Part shown: positions 8,903-17,941 of the stretch, piece by piece
Position numbering within the stretch: position 1 is the stretch's first letter
Layout of the letters: every line of letters starts with the position of its first letter
Assembly (NCBI GenBank): GCA_001771575.1
Contig: MEUD01000001.1
Location: forward strand, 1 to 64,000
From: a candidate division WOR-1 bacterium RIFOXYB2_FULL_45_9
GTDB taxonomy: Bacteria; Margulisbacteria; WOR-1; O2-12-FULL-45-9; XYB2-FULL-48-7
Length of the DNA stretch: 64,000 nt
Direction: 5' to 3'
The notes under the pieces: model-generated
What the model saw: only the letters and a program-made list of their open reading frames with translations
What the model was told of the DNA's origin: nothing
Database searches by the model: none
Made by a program: the position numbers and the translations under genes

Positions 8903-10159
8903 TCATTCCTTATATTTTTTTACAATGGTTGATGCGTTCTTTGATCCGAAGCCGATGGAGTTGACCAGGGCGTAATTAACGATCCGGGTTTCTCCCTTAT
9001 TGGGTGTATAGTAAAGGTCGCATTCCGGGTCAGGGTTGTCGTAATTAATGGTTGGCGGGATAAAATCTTCTTTTGCGGCTAGGACTGCTGTGGCAAAATT
9101 CCCGGCGGCGGCGGCGCCGACCGCGTGGCCGATCATTGATTTAATTGAACTGATCGCGAGTTTTTTGGCGTGGTTGCCAAAAGCCTTTTTAATGGCCAAG
9201 GTTTCATTCCGGTCGTTGAGCGGGGTCGACGTGCCATGCGCGACGATGTAATCGATTTGCTCTGGTGCCAGACCGGCTGTCCTAAGCGCGACTTGCATGG
9301 CCCGGGCAGTTTGTAGCGAGTCCGGGGCGGGAGCGGTCATATGGTAAGCGTCGCTGGTCGAACCATAACCGACGACTTCGGCGTAAATCGGCGCCCCTCT
9401 TTTAAGGGCGTAACTAAGGTTTTCAAAGACAAACAGCCAGGCTCCCTCGCTCATGACGAACCCATCGCGGTCAAGATTGAATGGTCTTGAGGCTTTCTTA
9501 GGATTGTCGTTCTTTTTCGTGGAAAGGGCGTTGATTCGGCAGAAGGATCCGACAATTGCCGGCGTAACGCAAGCGTCTACCCCTCCAGTTAAAACGGCGT
9601 CTATGCTACCGCTTTTAATGGCGTTGAAAGCCAGGCCGATCGCATCGTTCGCGCTGGTACAGCCATTGGAAACGGCGATATTTGGCCCTTTTATTCCCAA
9701 CTGGATAGCGATTTCGCCGGGAATCGCCCCGCAGAAGACGGAAACTGCCGCGTAAGGATTTACCTTTTTTAACCCTTCCTTAAAATAAACGGACATTTCA
9801 TGTTCGGCAAACCCCATGCCGCCTGCTCCGGTCCCGATAATACAGCCGATATTCTCGGCCGTATGGGGATTGATCGGCAGCCGGCTGTCAGCGACAGCTT
9901 CCAGGCTGGCGGCGATTCCCATATGGGTGGAACGGTCCATTTTTTTTATTTTTTTGAGCGGGACATAATCTTCGGCTTTAAAATTCCTTATTTCAGCCGC
10001 GACTTTGGAAGGGTGTTCAGAGGTGTCAAAGAAGGTGATATTATCAACGCAATTCAAGCCGTTTTTTAGATTTTGCCAAAAAATACTTTTTCCGATCCCG
10101 TTTGGGGCGACGACTCCGATTCCGGTTACCACGACGCGGTGCCCATTTAGCGAACTCAT
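8903..10159 (-). CDS. fabF: 3-oxoacyl-ACP synthase II (FabF-type ketosynthase)
   Basis: This 418-residue condensing enzyme extends acyl chains with malonyl-ACP. The Cys-His-His triad is visible: C167 in SNGCTSANDAIG, H308 in VAHGTSTPLND, and H345 in KSMIGHAVGAAAAG with K340 close by. Length and motif order match FabF rather than FabB or FabH. It is not in a fab cluster; its only co-transcribed neighbour is a histidine kinase downstream. A promoter with a -10 at 10198-10203 and a -35 at 10221-10226 lies upstream. It could be the housekeeping FabF or a specialised ketosynthase; the isolated context leaves that open. Confidence 0.88.
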   Translation of the reverse strand: MSSLNGHRVVVTGIGVVAPNGIGKSIFWQNLKNGLNCVDNITFFDTSEHPSKVAAEIRNFKAEDYVPLKKIKKMDRSTHMGIAASLEAVADSRLPINPHTAENIGCIIGTGAGGMGFAEHEMSVYFKEGLKKVNPYAAVSVFCGAIPGEIAIQLGIKGPNIAVSNGCTSANDAIGLAFNAIKSGSIDAVLTGGVDACVTPAIVGSFCRINALSTKKNDNPKKASRPFNLDRDGFVMSEGAWLFVFENLSYALKRGAPIYAEVVGYGSTSDAYHMTAPAPDSLQTARAMQVALRTAGLAPEQIDYIVAHGTSTPLNDRNETLAIKKAFGNHAKKLAISSIKSMIGHAVGAAAAGNFATAVLAAKEDFIPPTINYDNPDPECDLYYTPNKGETRIVNYALVNSIGFGSKNASTIVKKYKE

Positions 10160-10197
10160 TAATTATTTCCCTTTCCGCATGAACAAATTATTGTGCA

Positions 10198-10226
10198 AGC
10201 ATAATTGATCTCTGTTTGTTTTTCAA
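10198..10226 (-). promoter_or_regulatory. Promoter for fabF-kinase operon
   Basis: On the minus strand TTGAAA (10226-10221) is followed after 17 bases by TATGCT (10203-10198). Transcription would start near 10191, giving a leader of about 32 bases with an AAAGGGA ribosome site before the fabF ATG. It is a sigma-70-type match by eye. Confidence 0.6.
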
Positions 10227-10234
10227 TGGCCTTT

Positions 10235-11800
10235 CTATAAACTGTTGATTGGCAGGGTAAAGGTGAACTTGCTCCCTTTTCCGAGGCCGGACGATTCGGC
10301 CATGATTTTTCCGCCGTGCAGTTCGACCAGTTCTTTGGCGATCGCCATTCCCATTCCCATCCCGCCGGCCGTGCGGGTAATGGAGCTGTCCGCCTGAAAG
10401 AATTTATTGAAAACTTTAGCCAGGTTTTCCTGGCTGATGCCGATGCCGTTGTCGATCACTTCCACTTTGATCTGTGAATCCTCGACGAACGCGTTGACCG
10501 TGACCTTTCCTCCCTCGGGGGTGAACTTGAGTGCGTTCCCCAGGATGTTGCTGAAGATCCGGTTGATCTTGGTCTCATCGCCGATTATCGTCGGCAGAAA
10601 ATCGGAGATATTCGCCGCCAGCTCGATCTTTTTTCCTTCAGCCTGCAATTTCAGCGCTTCGACAGTTTTCTCCAGAACGGTCTTGATCGACATTGGGGTT
10701 TTGGAGAGGGGGATCGATTTGCCGACCTCAAGTCGGGAAATGTCGAGGATGCTTTCGATCAGCGTTTGCAGATGATCGCTTTGCCGGGTAATGATCCCGA
10801 CAGTTTTTATCTGTTCCGGAGCCAGGGGGCCGATCTTTCCGGTAAAAAGAAGGGAGAGATAGCCTTTGACCAGTGTAAGAGGGGTCCGCAGTTCGTGTGA
10901 GATCATGGAGAAGAACTCGGTCTTGATCTGGTCGACCTCGCGGAGTTTTTTTATGTCTTCTTTCAGGTCTTTCATCATGTGCAGGATCGCTTTCCGGCTG
11001 TTTTCCAGATCAGCGGTCCGATTCCTGACTTTGCTTTCCAAATCGGCCTTAGCTTCTTCCAGAGAAGCGGTTCTCTCTTTGACCCGGGCTTCCAGTTCCT
11101 GCTGGGCGTTTTTCAGGTCGCTGGCGATATTCATCAGGGCCCGGCGGGAGTTGTCCGATTCCTGCTGGGCAAGATTGGCTTTTCGCAGGCTTTCTTCCAG
11201 CTGATGGCTTAAAAGACTGCCGGCAAAGGCGGTTAAAAAATACAGAGCGAAAAAGCTGACGAACCGATCGATAAAAAATCCCTGGGTGCGCCACGGAAAT
11301 TCCGTGTGCGGGACCAGCAGATGATGCGGAATAAAGCCAAAAAACAGCAACAGAAAGTAAACGACAATAGTCATAAAAGCGAAGGTCGCGTAAGCGAGGC
11401 TGGTGTAAAGATCAAAGACCATGCTGACGATCAGGATAAAGATCGCCGGGAGATAGAGCCAGCCGCTCTCGATCCCGCCGGCGTAGTTGGTCGCCAGCAG
11501 GATCAAAAACATATCGATGAACAGCGCCAGGCGCAAGACTCCTTGATTGTGTTTTTTTGCTCTTTTCAAATAGGAGAAGTATATATTTATCGCCGAACTA
11601 AAAAACACTATAACCAGGATCAATAATAATTCGTCAATCGAGATCGAGCCGATAAAAAAGCCGAAGAAGAGGGCCGGAGTTGATATCAGGATCAATCCCC
11701 ATTTAATAATGATGTAAGCTTGAAGCTTTTCGAGTTGATTTTGCATAGGTTCTTGTTCATGGGATTTTACCTTGGCCTGATTATTATTACAAGTCGTCAT
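10235..11800 (-). CDS. Membrane sensor histidine kinase with coiled-coil linker
   Basis: This sensor kinase is about 521 residues from the ATG at 11800. Five to six membrane segments occupy roughly residues 30-200. A long coiled coil (about 200-290, many Glu/Lys/Arg) then transmits the signal. HisKA has its His in SHELRTPLTLVKGY, and the ATPase domain shows NILGNALKFTPEGG, DNGIGIS and GMGMGMA. A GTG at 11815 and an ATG at 11746 are alternative starts; no clear ribosome site favours any. Its C-terminal catalytic half closely resembles that of the 817-residue kinase nearby, suggesting duplication. It is divergent from the glycosyltransferase gene at 11821, with overlapping promoter regions. Confidence 0.88.
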   Translation of the reverse strand: MTTCNNNQAKVKSHEQEPMQNQLEKLQAYIIIKWGLILISTPALFFGFFIGSISIDELLLILVIVFFSSAINIYFSYLKRAKKHNQGVLRLALFIDMFLILLATNYAGGIESGWLYLPAIFILIVSMVFDLYTSLAYATFAFMTIVVYFLLLFFGFIPHHLLVPHTEFPWRTQGFFIDRFVSFFALYFLTAFAGSLLSHQLEESLRKANLAQQESDNSRRALMNIASDLKNAQQELEARVKERTASLEEAKADLESKVRNRTADLENSRKAILHMMKDLKEDIKKLREVDQIKTEFFSMISHELRTPLTLVKGYLSLLFTGKIGPLAPEQIKTVGIITRQSDHLQTLIESILDISRLEVGKSIPLSKTPMSIKTVLEKTVEALKLQAEGKKIELAANISDFLPTIIGDETKINRIFSNILGNALKFTPEGGKVTVNAFVEDSQIKVEVIDNGIGISQENLAKVFNKFFQADSSITRTAGGMGMGMAIAKELVELHGGKIMAESSGLGKGSKFTFTLPINSL

Positions 11801-11801
11801 A

Positions 11802-11810
11802 TGATATAAT
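11802..11810 (+). promoter_or_regulatory. Extended -10 promoter, leaderless start
   Basis: TGATATAAT gives a TGn-extended consensus -10. Only 10 bases separate it from the ATG at 11821 and no purine-rich ribosome site is present. Transcription should begin at or within a few bases of the start codon. No good -35 is visible at the usual spacing, as expected for an extended -10. Confidence 0.6.
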
Positions 11811-11820
11811 GCCACCGGTC

Positions 11821-12918
11821 ATGAAAAAGAAGGTCCTTTATCTTTTTTCCGATACCGGCGGTGGACACCGTTCCGCCGCCAACGCCATTATCAAAGCGGT
11901 CGAGTACCTGCGGCCGGGGCGTTATAATCAGGAGATGGTCGATGCTTTCGCCCAGTGTTCCAGCTTTCTCAATGTTTTTGCCAAACTTTACGCCCCGGTG
12001 ATCAAATATTCCCCCGAACTTTGGGGTTTGCTGTATTACTGGCTTGACGATCAAAAGAAGCTCGCCCAGCTGGAAAAGATCTCCCGACCATTTATCTTGA
12101 AGGATCTCACTAAGCTGATCACCGCCCGCAGGCCGGAACTGATCGTTTCGGTCCATCCCATGGTCAACCATTTGACCGTTCAGGCGATCCGGGCGAGCGG
12201 GCTAAAGATCCCGTTCGTTGTGGTCATTACCGATCCGGTCACCCTGCATCGGGCCTGGATCAAGCCGGAGACCGACCTGGTGATAGTCGGGACAAAAGAA
12301 GCGCGGCAGAACGCCGTTTCTTACGGTATGCCGGAGAAAAAAGTTAAAGTGATCGGTATGCCGATCGACCCGAAATTTCTTATCGCCCAAAAAACTAAAA
12401 GGACCAAAGAAGATAAATTCACGATATTATTGATGGGGGGAGGGGAAGGGGCCGGCAAAATGGGGGAGATCATCAAAGAGTTCGGCAAGGCGCGTTTTGA
12501 CGGCCGGCTGATCGCGATCTGCGGGCGGAACAAGAGCCTGGAAGAGGAGCTGAAAAAAAAGGCCGCTGGTTTTAGTTTTGAGCTTGAAGTGATCGGTTTT
12601 ACCGACCAGGTGCCGGAGATCATGGGACGGTCCGACCTGATCATTACCAAGGCCGGCCCGGGGACGATTGCCGAAGCGCTGGCAAAAAATTTGCCGATCA
12701 TCATTACTTCCTGGCTGCCGGGTCAGGAAGAAGGGAATGTTGATTACGTTGTCAAAGAAAAAGTCGGCAAGGTCAGCAAGGACCCGAAAAAAGTCGTTGA
12801 GCTGGTCAATCGGATCAGGGTGAGCGGTGAATTTGAGGCGATGAAAAAAAATATCAAACGGGTCAGCCGGCCGGACGCGGCGCTGGGGATCGCCAAAGAG
12901 CTTTTCAAGTATCTGTGA
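11821..12918 (+). CDS. MGDG-synthase-like glycosyltransferase (GT28/UgtP family)
   Basis: This 365-residue protein resembles monogalactosyl/processive diacylglycerol glycosyltransferases, a MurG-related GT-B family. The N-terminal acceptor motif is YLFSDTGGGHRSAANAI. The C-terminal donor-binding region reads DLIITKAGPGTIAEALA. The likely role is to make a membrane glycolipid from diacylglycerol and a UDP-sugar at the inner membrane. I chose ATG 11821 over 11809 because the family starts directly before the KKKVLYLFSD strand and because 11809 lies in the -10 box. The stop overlaps the ATG of the first SLH gene, suggesting coordinated envelope assembly. Confidence 0.85.
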   Translation: MKKKVLYLFSDTGGGHRSAANAIIKAVEYLRPGRYNQEMVDAFAQCSSFLNVFAKLYAPVIKYSPELWGLLYYWLDDQKKLAQLEKISRPFILKDLTKLITARRPELIVSVHPMVNHLTVQAIRASGLKIPFVVVITDPVTLHRAWIKPETDLVIVGTKEARQNAVSYGMPEKKVKVIGMPIDPKFLIAQKTKRTKEDKFTILLMGGGEGAGKMGEIIKEFGKARFDGRLIAICGRNKSLEEELKKKAAGFSFELEVIGFTDQVPEIMGRSDLIITKAGPGTIAEALAKNLPIIITSWLPGQEEGNVDYVVKEKVGKVSKDPKKVVELVNRIRVSGEFEAMKKNIKRVSRPDAALGIAKELFKYL

Positions 12919-14192
12919 TGGACAAAAAATTTCTGATCGTTTTTATTGCCGCTGTTTTTCTCCCGGTTTCTTCGGTCGCTTATGAAAATGACGAAGTTTA
13001 TCGTCTTAAGGATGTTCCGTACGGACATTACGCCTACGGCGCGGTCTCCAAACTGCTTGATCTTGGCGTGACCAAGGGCTTTCCCGACGAAACTTATCAG
13101 GGCCATAAGTCGCTCTCCCGCTACGAGGGGGCCGCGTTCTTAACCAAGTTTGTCACTTCGGAAGACAAGGTCAAAGCCGAACACGAGAAACTTTTGGCGG
13201 AGCTTCGCGCCGAGGTTAATCTGCTTAAAACTCCCAAAAAGGAGAATCCTGTTTCGATTAAAGGGGTGTTTGACGGCGGGACCAGGGTGGGTTTTGCCAA
13301 TGGAAACTCCGACGGCCAGTTCAGCTACCGTCTGGCCCTGGACCTTAACCAGCGGTTTGACGAAAATTCCGGTTTGAAGATCGGTTTTGACACGATGGAC
13401 GCCGGATTTAACAACGCCCAGCGGGACCTGGTCCGGGAGATGCTGGCCGTTGAAGGGTGGATGAAGTTCAATGGATCGACCCTGACCGTGAGTTCCGGTC
13501 CCGGGGATGTCGTTCATTTTAGCGGCCCGTTATTTCCGTCGGAAAACGGCATGGTCTACCGGCGCCCGCCCAGAGGAGCCAGGTTTTTCACGAGCTGGCG
13601 CAACACCTCGTTCGGGGTGGAATACCAGGCAAGGAGTGACGATCCGACCGGTTTGGTCTCCGAGGAAGAGCTTTCCTTCCCACTCCTGCAAAACTTTCGA
13701 GGCTTTAAGGTCGGTTTAAATCCCAGGATCTTTATTAACGGTGGAGAGCGGGGAGCCCACCTTGATCTGACGGTCCGCTTCGCTCCGACTGCCAATTTTC
13801 GCTATGAACTGCTTGCCGGAGCGGGGAGCCTGACCGATTTTGATCGCGGCTTGTATCTAAAAGGCACGGTCACTTTTTGGGAGAAACTGGTCTTGATCGG
13901 ACAAAAGATCGGCGGCCTGCACCGGGAAAAGGGGTATTACCCGATCTACGACGCGTTCAGCCATCCCCTTAGCGACGGAGCGTATGAGATCGGGTTCCGT
14001 TATTGGACCGAGTTCAATAATTATTATTTATTGCTGGCCGGTGACCAGGTCGGGCCCGGGTCCAATCAGATAGCGGAATTGACCCTGGGGAATAAAATAT
14101 CGGCTTATTCGATGCTGGAACTTAAATACCGATCGGCCGGAGGATCGATCGATTCTTCTATCGCGCAATTAGGGTTGAAAACAGTCTTTTAA
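12918..14192 (+). CDS. SLH-domain outer-membrane porin-like protein (OmpM type), copy 1
   Basis: This 424-residue envelope protein has a signal peptide at 1-21 (cleavage after SSVA). One SLH domain follows at about 28-80, including LGVTKGFPDETY and SRYEGAAFLTKF. A short coiled segment spans about 82-105, and the remaining 310 residues look like an outer-membrane beta-barrel with alternating polar/hydrophobic strands and a C-terminal Phe. This SLH-coil-barrel layout is known from OmpM/Mep45 and Omp-alpha/SlpA-type proteins, which tie the outer membrane to the cell wall. The start is the ATG overlapping the glycosyltransferase TGA. A GTG one codon earlier is possible. Confidence 0.85.
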   Translation: MDKKFLIVFIAAVFLPVSSVAYENDEVYRLKDVPYGHYAYGAVSKLLDLGVTKGFPDETYQGHKSLSRYEGAAFLTKFVTSEDKVKAEHEKLLAELRAEVNLLKTPKKENPVSIKGVFDGGTRVGFANGNSDGQFSYRLALDLNQRFDENSGLKIGFDTMDAGFNNAQRDLVREMLAVEGWMKFNGSTLTVSSGPGDVVHFSGPLFPSENGMVYRRPPRGARFFTSWRNTSFGVEYQARSDDPTGLVSEEELSFPLLQNFRGFKVGLNPRIFINGGERGAHLDLTVRFAPTANFRYELLAGAGSLTDFDRGLYLKGTVTFWEKLVLIGQKIGGLHREKGYYPIYDAFSHPLSDGAYEIGFRYWTEFNNYYLLLAGDQVGPGSNQIAELTLGNKISAYSMLELKYRSAGGSIDSSIAQLGLKTVF

Positions 14193-14203
14193 GCGACTAT
14201 ACT
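14175..14203 (+). promoter_or_regulatory. Promoter for second SLH gene, leaderless
   Basis: TTGAAA (14175-14180), 17 bases, TATACT (14198-14203). The ATG at 14215 lies 11 bases beyond the -10, with no ribosome site between. The promoter sits in the last codons of the upstream SLH gene. Confidence 0.6.
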
Positions 14204-14214
14204 GAAAAATTGGT

Positions 14215-15615
14215 ATGAATAAAAGAACAACTGCAATTTTCATTGTTTTAGGCTTGCTGGCCGGCGCCGCGCTGGGGCAAACCGATGAGGTCAAGATCAA
14301 AGATCTGCCGGCCGATCATTGGGCCAACTCGGCGGTCTATGACCTAATTAGGCTTGGCGTGACCAAAGGCTTTCCCGACGGGACTTATCGTGGAGACCAA
14401 CCGATCACTCGCTACGAGACCGCGCTTTTTCTGTCAAAAATCGCCGACTCTTTGGAAGGGAAGGATTTTGAAAAAGAACTGGCCAACCTTCGCGACCAGA
14501 TCGTCGAATTGCGTCGGCGGCCGCGATCAAAAGATGAGGTTGAGGTCGTTGGACAATACGCCAGCAGGTGGGAAGCGGGGAACGTGCTGGCGACCAAAGG
14601 GGCAAAACCGGGGACCCTTGGGAACTACCGCCTGGTGGTGACCGCCTCCCGCGAGTTTAGCGAAGGGGCGGGGATAAAGGTCAACCTTGACACGATGGAT
14701 TATGGATTTTACGACGATGGGACCGGAGCGGCCGGCCACGGGAAACTGGTGCCGGAGCTTATGGACGTTGAATCAAGGATCAAGTTGGAACCGGTCGAGG
14801 TCAAGGTCCTCTTTGGTCCGGGGCCAAAGCGGCGGATCGCCGATCCAACCGGTTCTATTCCCAGTGACATTGGAATGACCTATATCCGGCCTGACAGCGG
14901 GGTAATGGCGATAACCCAACTGTATGGCGCCGAGATCAAAGGAGGGTTCTTTTCCCGTCAAATTAACGACGGCGATTATTCCCGGAACGATTTTTCCGGA
15001 AAAGTTAATTCCAGCCTGCTGACCGGGTCGGTCGGTTTTGATCTTAATGTCGTTAAGCTGGAACTGACCGGCGATTATCTCTCTTCGGGGTATTTTACCT
15101 CCGCCGACCGGACCGCCCGGGCCAAGGTCGCGGTCACCGCGCCGTTAGGTGAAAAAATGACCGCCAGCGGATCAGTCGGCTTTGGGACCGAAAGAAAGAA
15201 AATGATGGTCGCCGGAAGCGTCTCTTTGAACGATCCGTGGGATACCGGGACGGTCTTTACCGTGCAGGCGGCCAAGATTGGCGCCGAATACATCAGTCCG
15301 GCCTTTGTTCAGGACCGCTTCGATTTTGCCGGTTACGATAATTTTAACCGTCCGCTGGAGAACGGGACCGTCAACTTTGGCGGCAAGCTGGTCCAGATGG
15401 TGGCCGAGAACGCCAAACTTTTCGGCCGGGGAGATATCCGGATGGGGAGCGACTTGAAGTATGCCGGCGACCTGGCCCGCTTTACCGCGGAAGGGGGGAT
15501 CGTCTACAGCCTTTCATCCAATATCGACCTTGACGCCGCTTACCGTGTCCATCAGGACATGCAGCTTGGCGACGCCTCCGACCTGGCCGCGGTCGGATTG
15601 ATGTATAGATTTTAA
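14215..15615 (+). CDS. SLH-domain outer-membrane porin-like protein, copy 2
   Basis: This 466-residue paralogue of the preceding gene has a signal peptide of about 21 residues. Its SLH domain (about 25-75) includes LGVTKGFPDGTY and TRYETALFLSKI. A charged coil (about 78-103) and a long barrel ending in Phe follow. The barrel is more divergent than the SLH part; both copies share a DTMD segment in an early strand. It has its own promoter, so the two copies can be expressed separately. The expected role is outer-membrane attachment and diffusion pore. It is followed after 6 bases by the biotin ligase gene. Confidence 0.85.
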   Translation: MNKRTTAIFIVLGLLAGAALGQTDEVKIKDLPADHWANSAVYDLIRLGVTKGFPDGTYRGDQPITRYETALFLSKIADSLEGKDFEKELANLRDQIVELRRRPRSKDEVEVVGQYASRWEAGNVLATKGAKPGTLGNYRLVVTASREFSEGAGIKVNLDTMDYGFYDDGTGAAGHGKLVPELMDVESRIKLEPVEVKVLFGPGPKRRIADPTGSIPSDIGMTYIRPDSGVMAITQLYGAEIKGGFFSRQINDGDYSRNDFSGKVNSSLLTGSVGFDLNVVKLELTGDYLSSGYFTSADRTARAKVAVTAPLGEKMTASGSVGFGTERKKMMVAGSVSLNDPWDTGTVFTVQAAKIGAEYISPAFVQDRFDFAGYDNFNRPLENGTVNFGGKLVQMVAENAKLFGRGDIRMGSDLKYAGDLARFTAEGGIVYSLSSNIDLDAAYRVHQDMQLGDASDLAAVGLMYRF

Positions 15616-15621
15616 CCTCTC

Positions 15622-16167
15622 ATGATCATCGGCAGAAAGATCGTTCATTATCCGGAGATCGACTCAACCAGCGACGAAGCGCGTCGGTTGGTTAAATTGG
15701 GAGAGAGGGAAGGGCTTGTGATCGTTGCCGACCGCCAGACCGGCGGTCGCGGCAAGCCGGGGAGCGGCTGGTTTTCTCCCGAGGGGAATTTATATTTTTC
15801 CACTCTTCTTAAGCCTTATCGCAATCCTCCCGCTCTTGCTCCGATCACTCTGTTCTCCGCTCTGGCCGCCCGGTCCGCGCTGTCGCGATTGGTCGACCTG
15901 CCGATCATGATCAAATGGCCGAACGATCTTTTGGTCCGCGGGCGCAAGATCGCCGGGGTATTGGTCGAGGGGATGGGCGGATATTTGATCGTCGGGATCG
16001 GGATCAACGTTAATATGAGCGAGGAGACTCTCCCAATGGAATTGCGGGGGAAGGCAACTTCCCTAATAATGGAGACGGGAACCAGTCATGATCTTAAGCG
16101 ATTATCGCGGTTGCTGATCAAAGAATTGAACGATTACTATTCGATGTTCCTGGGGGGGGACAAATGA
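15622..16167 (+). CDS. birA: Biotin--[acetyl-CoA-carboxylase] ligase
   Basis: This 181-residue enzyme activates biotin with ATP and transfers it to a lysine of biotin carboxyl carrier proteins. The biotinyl-AMP loop reads GGRGKPGSGWFSPEGNLYFS, and the core strand IKWPNDLLVRGRKIAGVLVE is present. It lacks the N-terminal winged-helix of bifunctional BirA, so it should not act as a biotin repressor. It is also shorter than usual at the C-terminus, lacking much of the small SH3-like domain. It overlaps the next gene by 4 bases. Confidence 0.9.
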   Translation: MIIGRKIVHYPEIDSTSDEARRLVKLGEREGLVIVADRQTGGRGKPGSGWFSPEGNLYFSTLLKPYRNPPALAPITLFSALAARSALSRLVDLPIMIKWPNDLLVRGRKIAGVLVEGMGGYLIVGIGINVNMSEETLPMELRGKATSLIMETGTSHDLKRLSRLLIKELNDYYSMFLGGDK

Positions 16168-17927
16168 GAAATAAGATCGCGGCGGTGCTGGCGCTTGTTC
16201 TGCTGATCGGCGCCGCTTATTTCCCTTCGCTCGGCAACCAATTCATTGATTGGGACGATGACGTCATGATCTATAATAACCGGACGATCGCTTCTTTTTC
16301 CTGGGAGAACGTCCGGCAATGGTTTGTCTCTTCGCATTACGGTATGTATCATCCGCTGGTCCAGCTTTCATACGCGGTCGAATATCGGTTGTTCGGCTTA
16401 AACCCGTTTGTTTTCCACTTTGACAACTTACTTTTACACATCGGCAATTCTTTGTTGGTTTTTCTTTTTATCCGCTTGCTTGTTGGCGGCTGGCTTTCGG
16501 CCTTTATTGTCGCCATGTTGTGGGGGATCCACCCGGTCCATGTCGAGTCGGTCGCCTGGGTGACCGAACGAAAAGATCTCTTGTTCGCGTTCTTTTATTT
16601 AGGGGCGCTTATTTATTATGTTCGCTATTTAAAGGGGAACCGGACCGATCTGTTAAAAGCGCTGGCCGCTTTTTTTCTGGCTTTGTTGGCCAAACCGATG
16701 GCCCTTTCTTTGCCTCTTGTCCTCCTTCTGCTGGACTATTATCAGGGGAGAAGACCGGCGGTTAAGCTGGTCAAAGAAAAATGGTCCTTTTTTATTTTGG
16801 CCGCGGTCTTTGGCCTGATCTCCCTTTGGGCCAAACAGGCGACCGGCGTCCTGGTCGTTCCAGAACCCCCCTTTACCTTCGCGAACATATTTGTCGCCGC
16901 TTATCGGATAGTTTTTTACTATTTGCCGCGGACCATTTTTCCCTTTGGATTCAACCAGCTTTATCCGCTCGGCTCTTACGTGGTCGAAAGCCTGACCCCG
17001 CTCCCTCTGATCTTTTTGGTTTCGCCCATCGTCTTTCTCCTGCTTTTCGGCTTATTATTATATTTGGGCCGGAAACACCGGGTGGTCGTTTTTGGCTTGT
17101 TCTTTTTTTTGGTTTCGATCGCTCCGGCGATCATGTTGATGGTCCCTGGAATATTTGCCGATCGTTACGCGTATCTTCCTTCGCTTGGAATCTATTTGAT
17201 CGTCGGCTGGGGCGCCGCCTTGTTTTTTGAGGATCGATGGAAAACGGCGTTGATGATCGGCGGCGCGATCGTCATCCTCCTGCTTGGAGCGGTGACGTGG
17301 CAGCGCTGTCACGTTTGGCGCGACACGATCAGCTTGTATGATGAGGTTTGTCTCTGGTATCCAAAGGTCCCCGCCGCTTTTCAGCATCGGGCGCAGGCGC
17401 GCCTTGAAAGGCGGGAATACCAGATAGCTCTGGCCGACCTTGACCGGGCGCTAAAACTAAATCCTAACTTTTCCGCCGCCTACAATACCCGGGGGAACCT
17501 TTATTTTTCCATGGGCCAGCCCGGCCCGGCGCGCGCTGATTTTCTGGCGGCGGTCAGGATCTCTTCCCAGGATGCCACCGCGCACAATAATCTTGGCTAT
17601 CTCCTGACCCAAATGGAAGATTATCCCGGGGCTCTGCGGCACTTAAACGAAGCCCTTCGGCTCGACCCGAAGAGCGCCGAAGCTTATCATAACCGGGGAA
17701 ATTATTGGCTTGCCAGGCGGGATTACCAGCTAGCGGTCGCCGATTATACCGCGGCGCTCAAGATCAAGCCCGAGCTGGCCTTGACCTATTTTAACCGGAG
17801 CGTTGCTCGCTACAATATGGAAGAGTATCGCCAGGCTTATGATGACGCGCTGGCGGCCCAGCGGCTCGGCTTTCGCCTCAACCCGAATGACATGCGGCTT
17901 CTGCTGGAAAAGATCGGCAATTTTTGA
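16164..17927 (+). CDS. GT-C-like multispanning membrane protein with C-terminal TPRs
   Basis: This 587-residue protein combines about ten membrane segments (residues 1-390) with five or so TPR repeats (about 400-580; typical turns include LNPNFSAAYNTRGNLYF and LDPKSAEAYHNRGNYWL). The first external loop carries an acidic FIDWDDD followed by NN, as in GT-C glycosyltransferases and the TMTC O-mannosyltransferases. HPVHVESVAWVTERKDLL is a further hallmark of this group. It probably transfers a sugar from a lipid-linked donor to proteins on the outer face of the inner membrane, with TPRs for protein contact. The substrate is unknown. It overlaps birA by 4 bases. Confidence 0.8.
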   Translation: MRNKIAAVLALVLLIGAAYFPSLGNQFIDWDDDVMIYNNRTIASFSWENVRQWFVSSHYGMYHPLVQLSYAVEYRLFGLNPFVFHFDNLLLHIGNSLLVFLFIRLLVGGWLSAFIVAMLWGIHPVHVESVAWVTERKDLLFAFFYLGALIYYVRYLKGNRTDLLKALAAFFLALLAKPMALSLPLVLLLLDYYQGRRPAVKLVKEKWSFFILAAVFGLISLWAKQATGVLVVPEPPFTFANIFVAAYRIVFYYLPRTIFPFGFNQLYPLGSYVVESLTPLPLIFLVSPIVFLLLFGLLLYLGRKHRVVVFGLFFFLVSIAPAIMLMVPGIFADRYAYLPSLGIYLIVGWGAALFFEDRWKTALMIGGAIVILLLGAVTWQRCHVWRDTISLYDEVCLWYPKVPAAFQHRAQARLERREYQIALADLDRALKLNPNFSAAYNTRGNLYFSMGQPGPARADFLAAVRISSQDATAHNNLGYLLTQMEDYPGALRHLNEALRLDPKSAEAYHNRGNYWLARRDYQLAVADYTAALKIKPELALTYFNRSVARYNMEEYRQAYDDALAAQRLGFRLNPNDMRLLLEKIGNF

Positions 17928-17933
17928 TAAAAT
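17925..17933 (+). promoter_or_regulatory. Extended -10 promoter, leaderless start of aroH
   Basis: TGATAAAAT (TGn plus TAAAAT) overlaps the stop of the TPR gene and lies 8 bases before the aroH ATG, with no ribosome site between. TGGAAA at 17905-17910 could serve as a weak -35. Confidence 0.45.
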
Positions 17934-17941
17934 TAACCATT

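Noticed and set aside
8903-10159. Ketosynthase considered as part of a polyketide cluster
   Set aside because: No acyltransferase, carrier protein, chain-length factor or ketoreductase lies nearby, and the length and motifs fit ordinary FabF.
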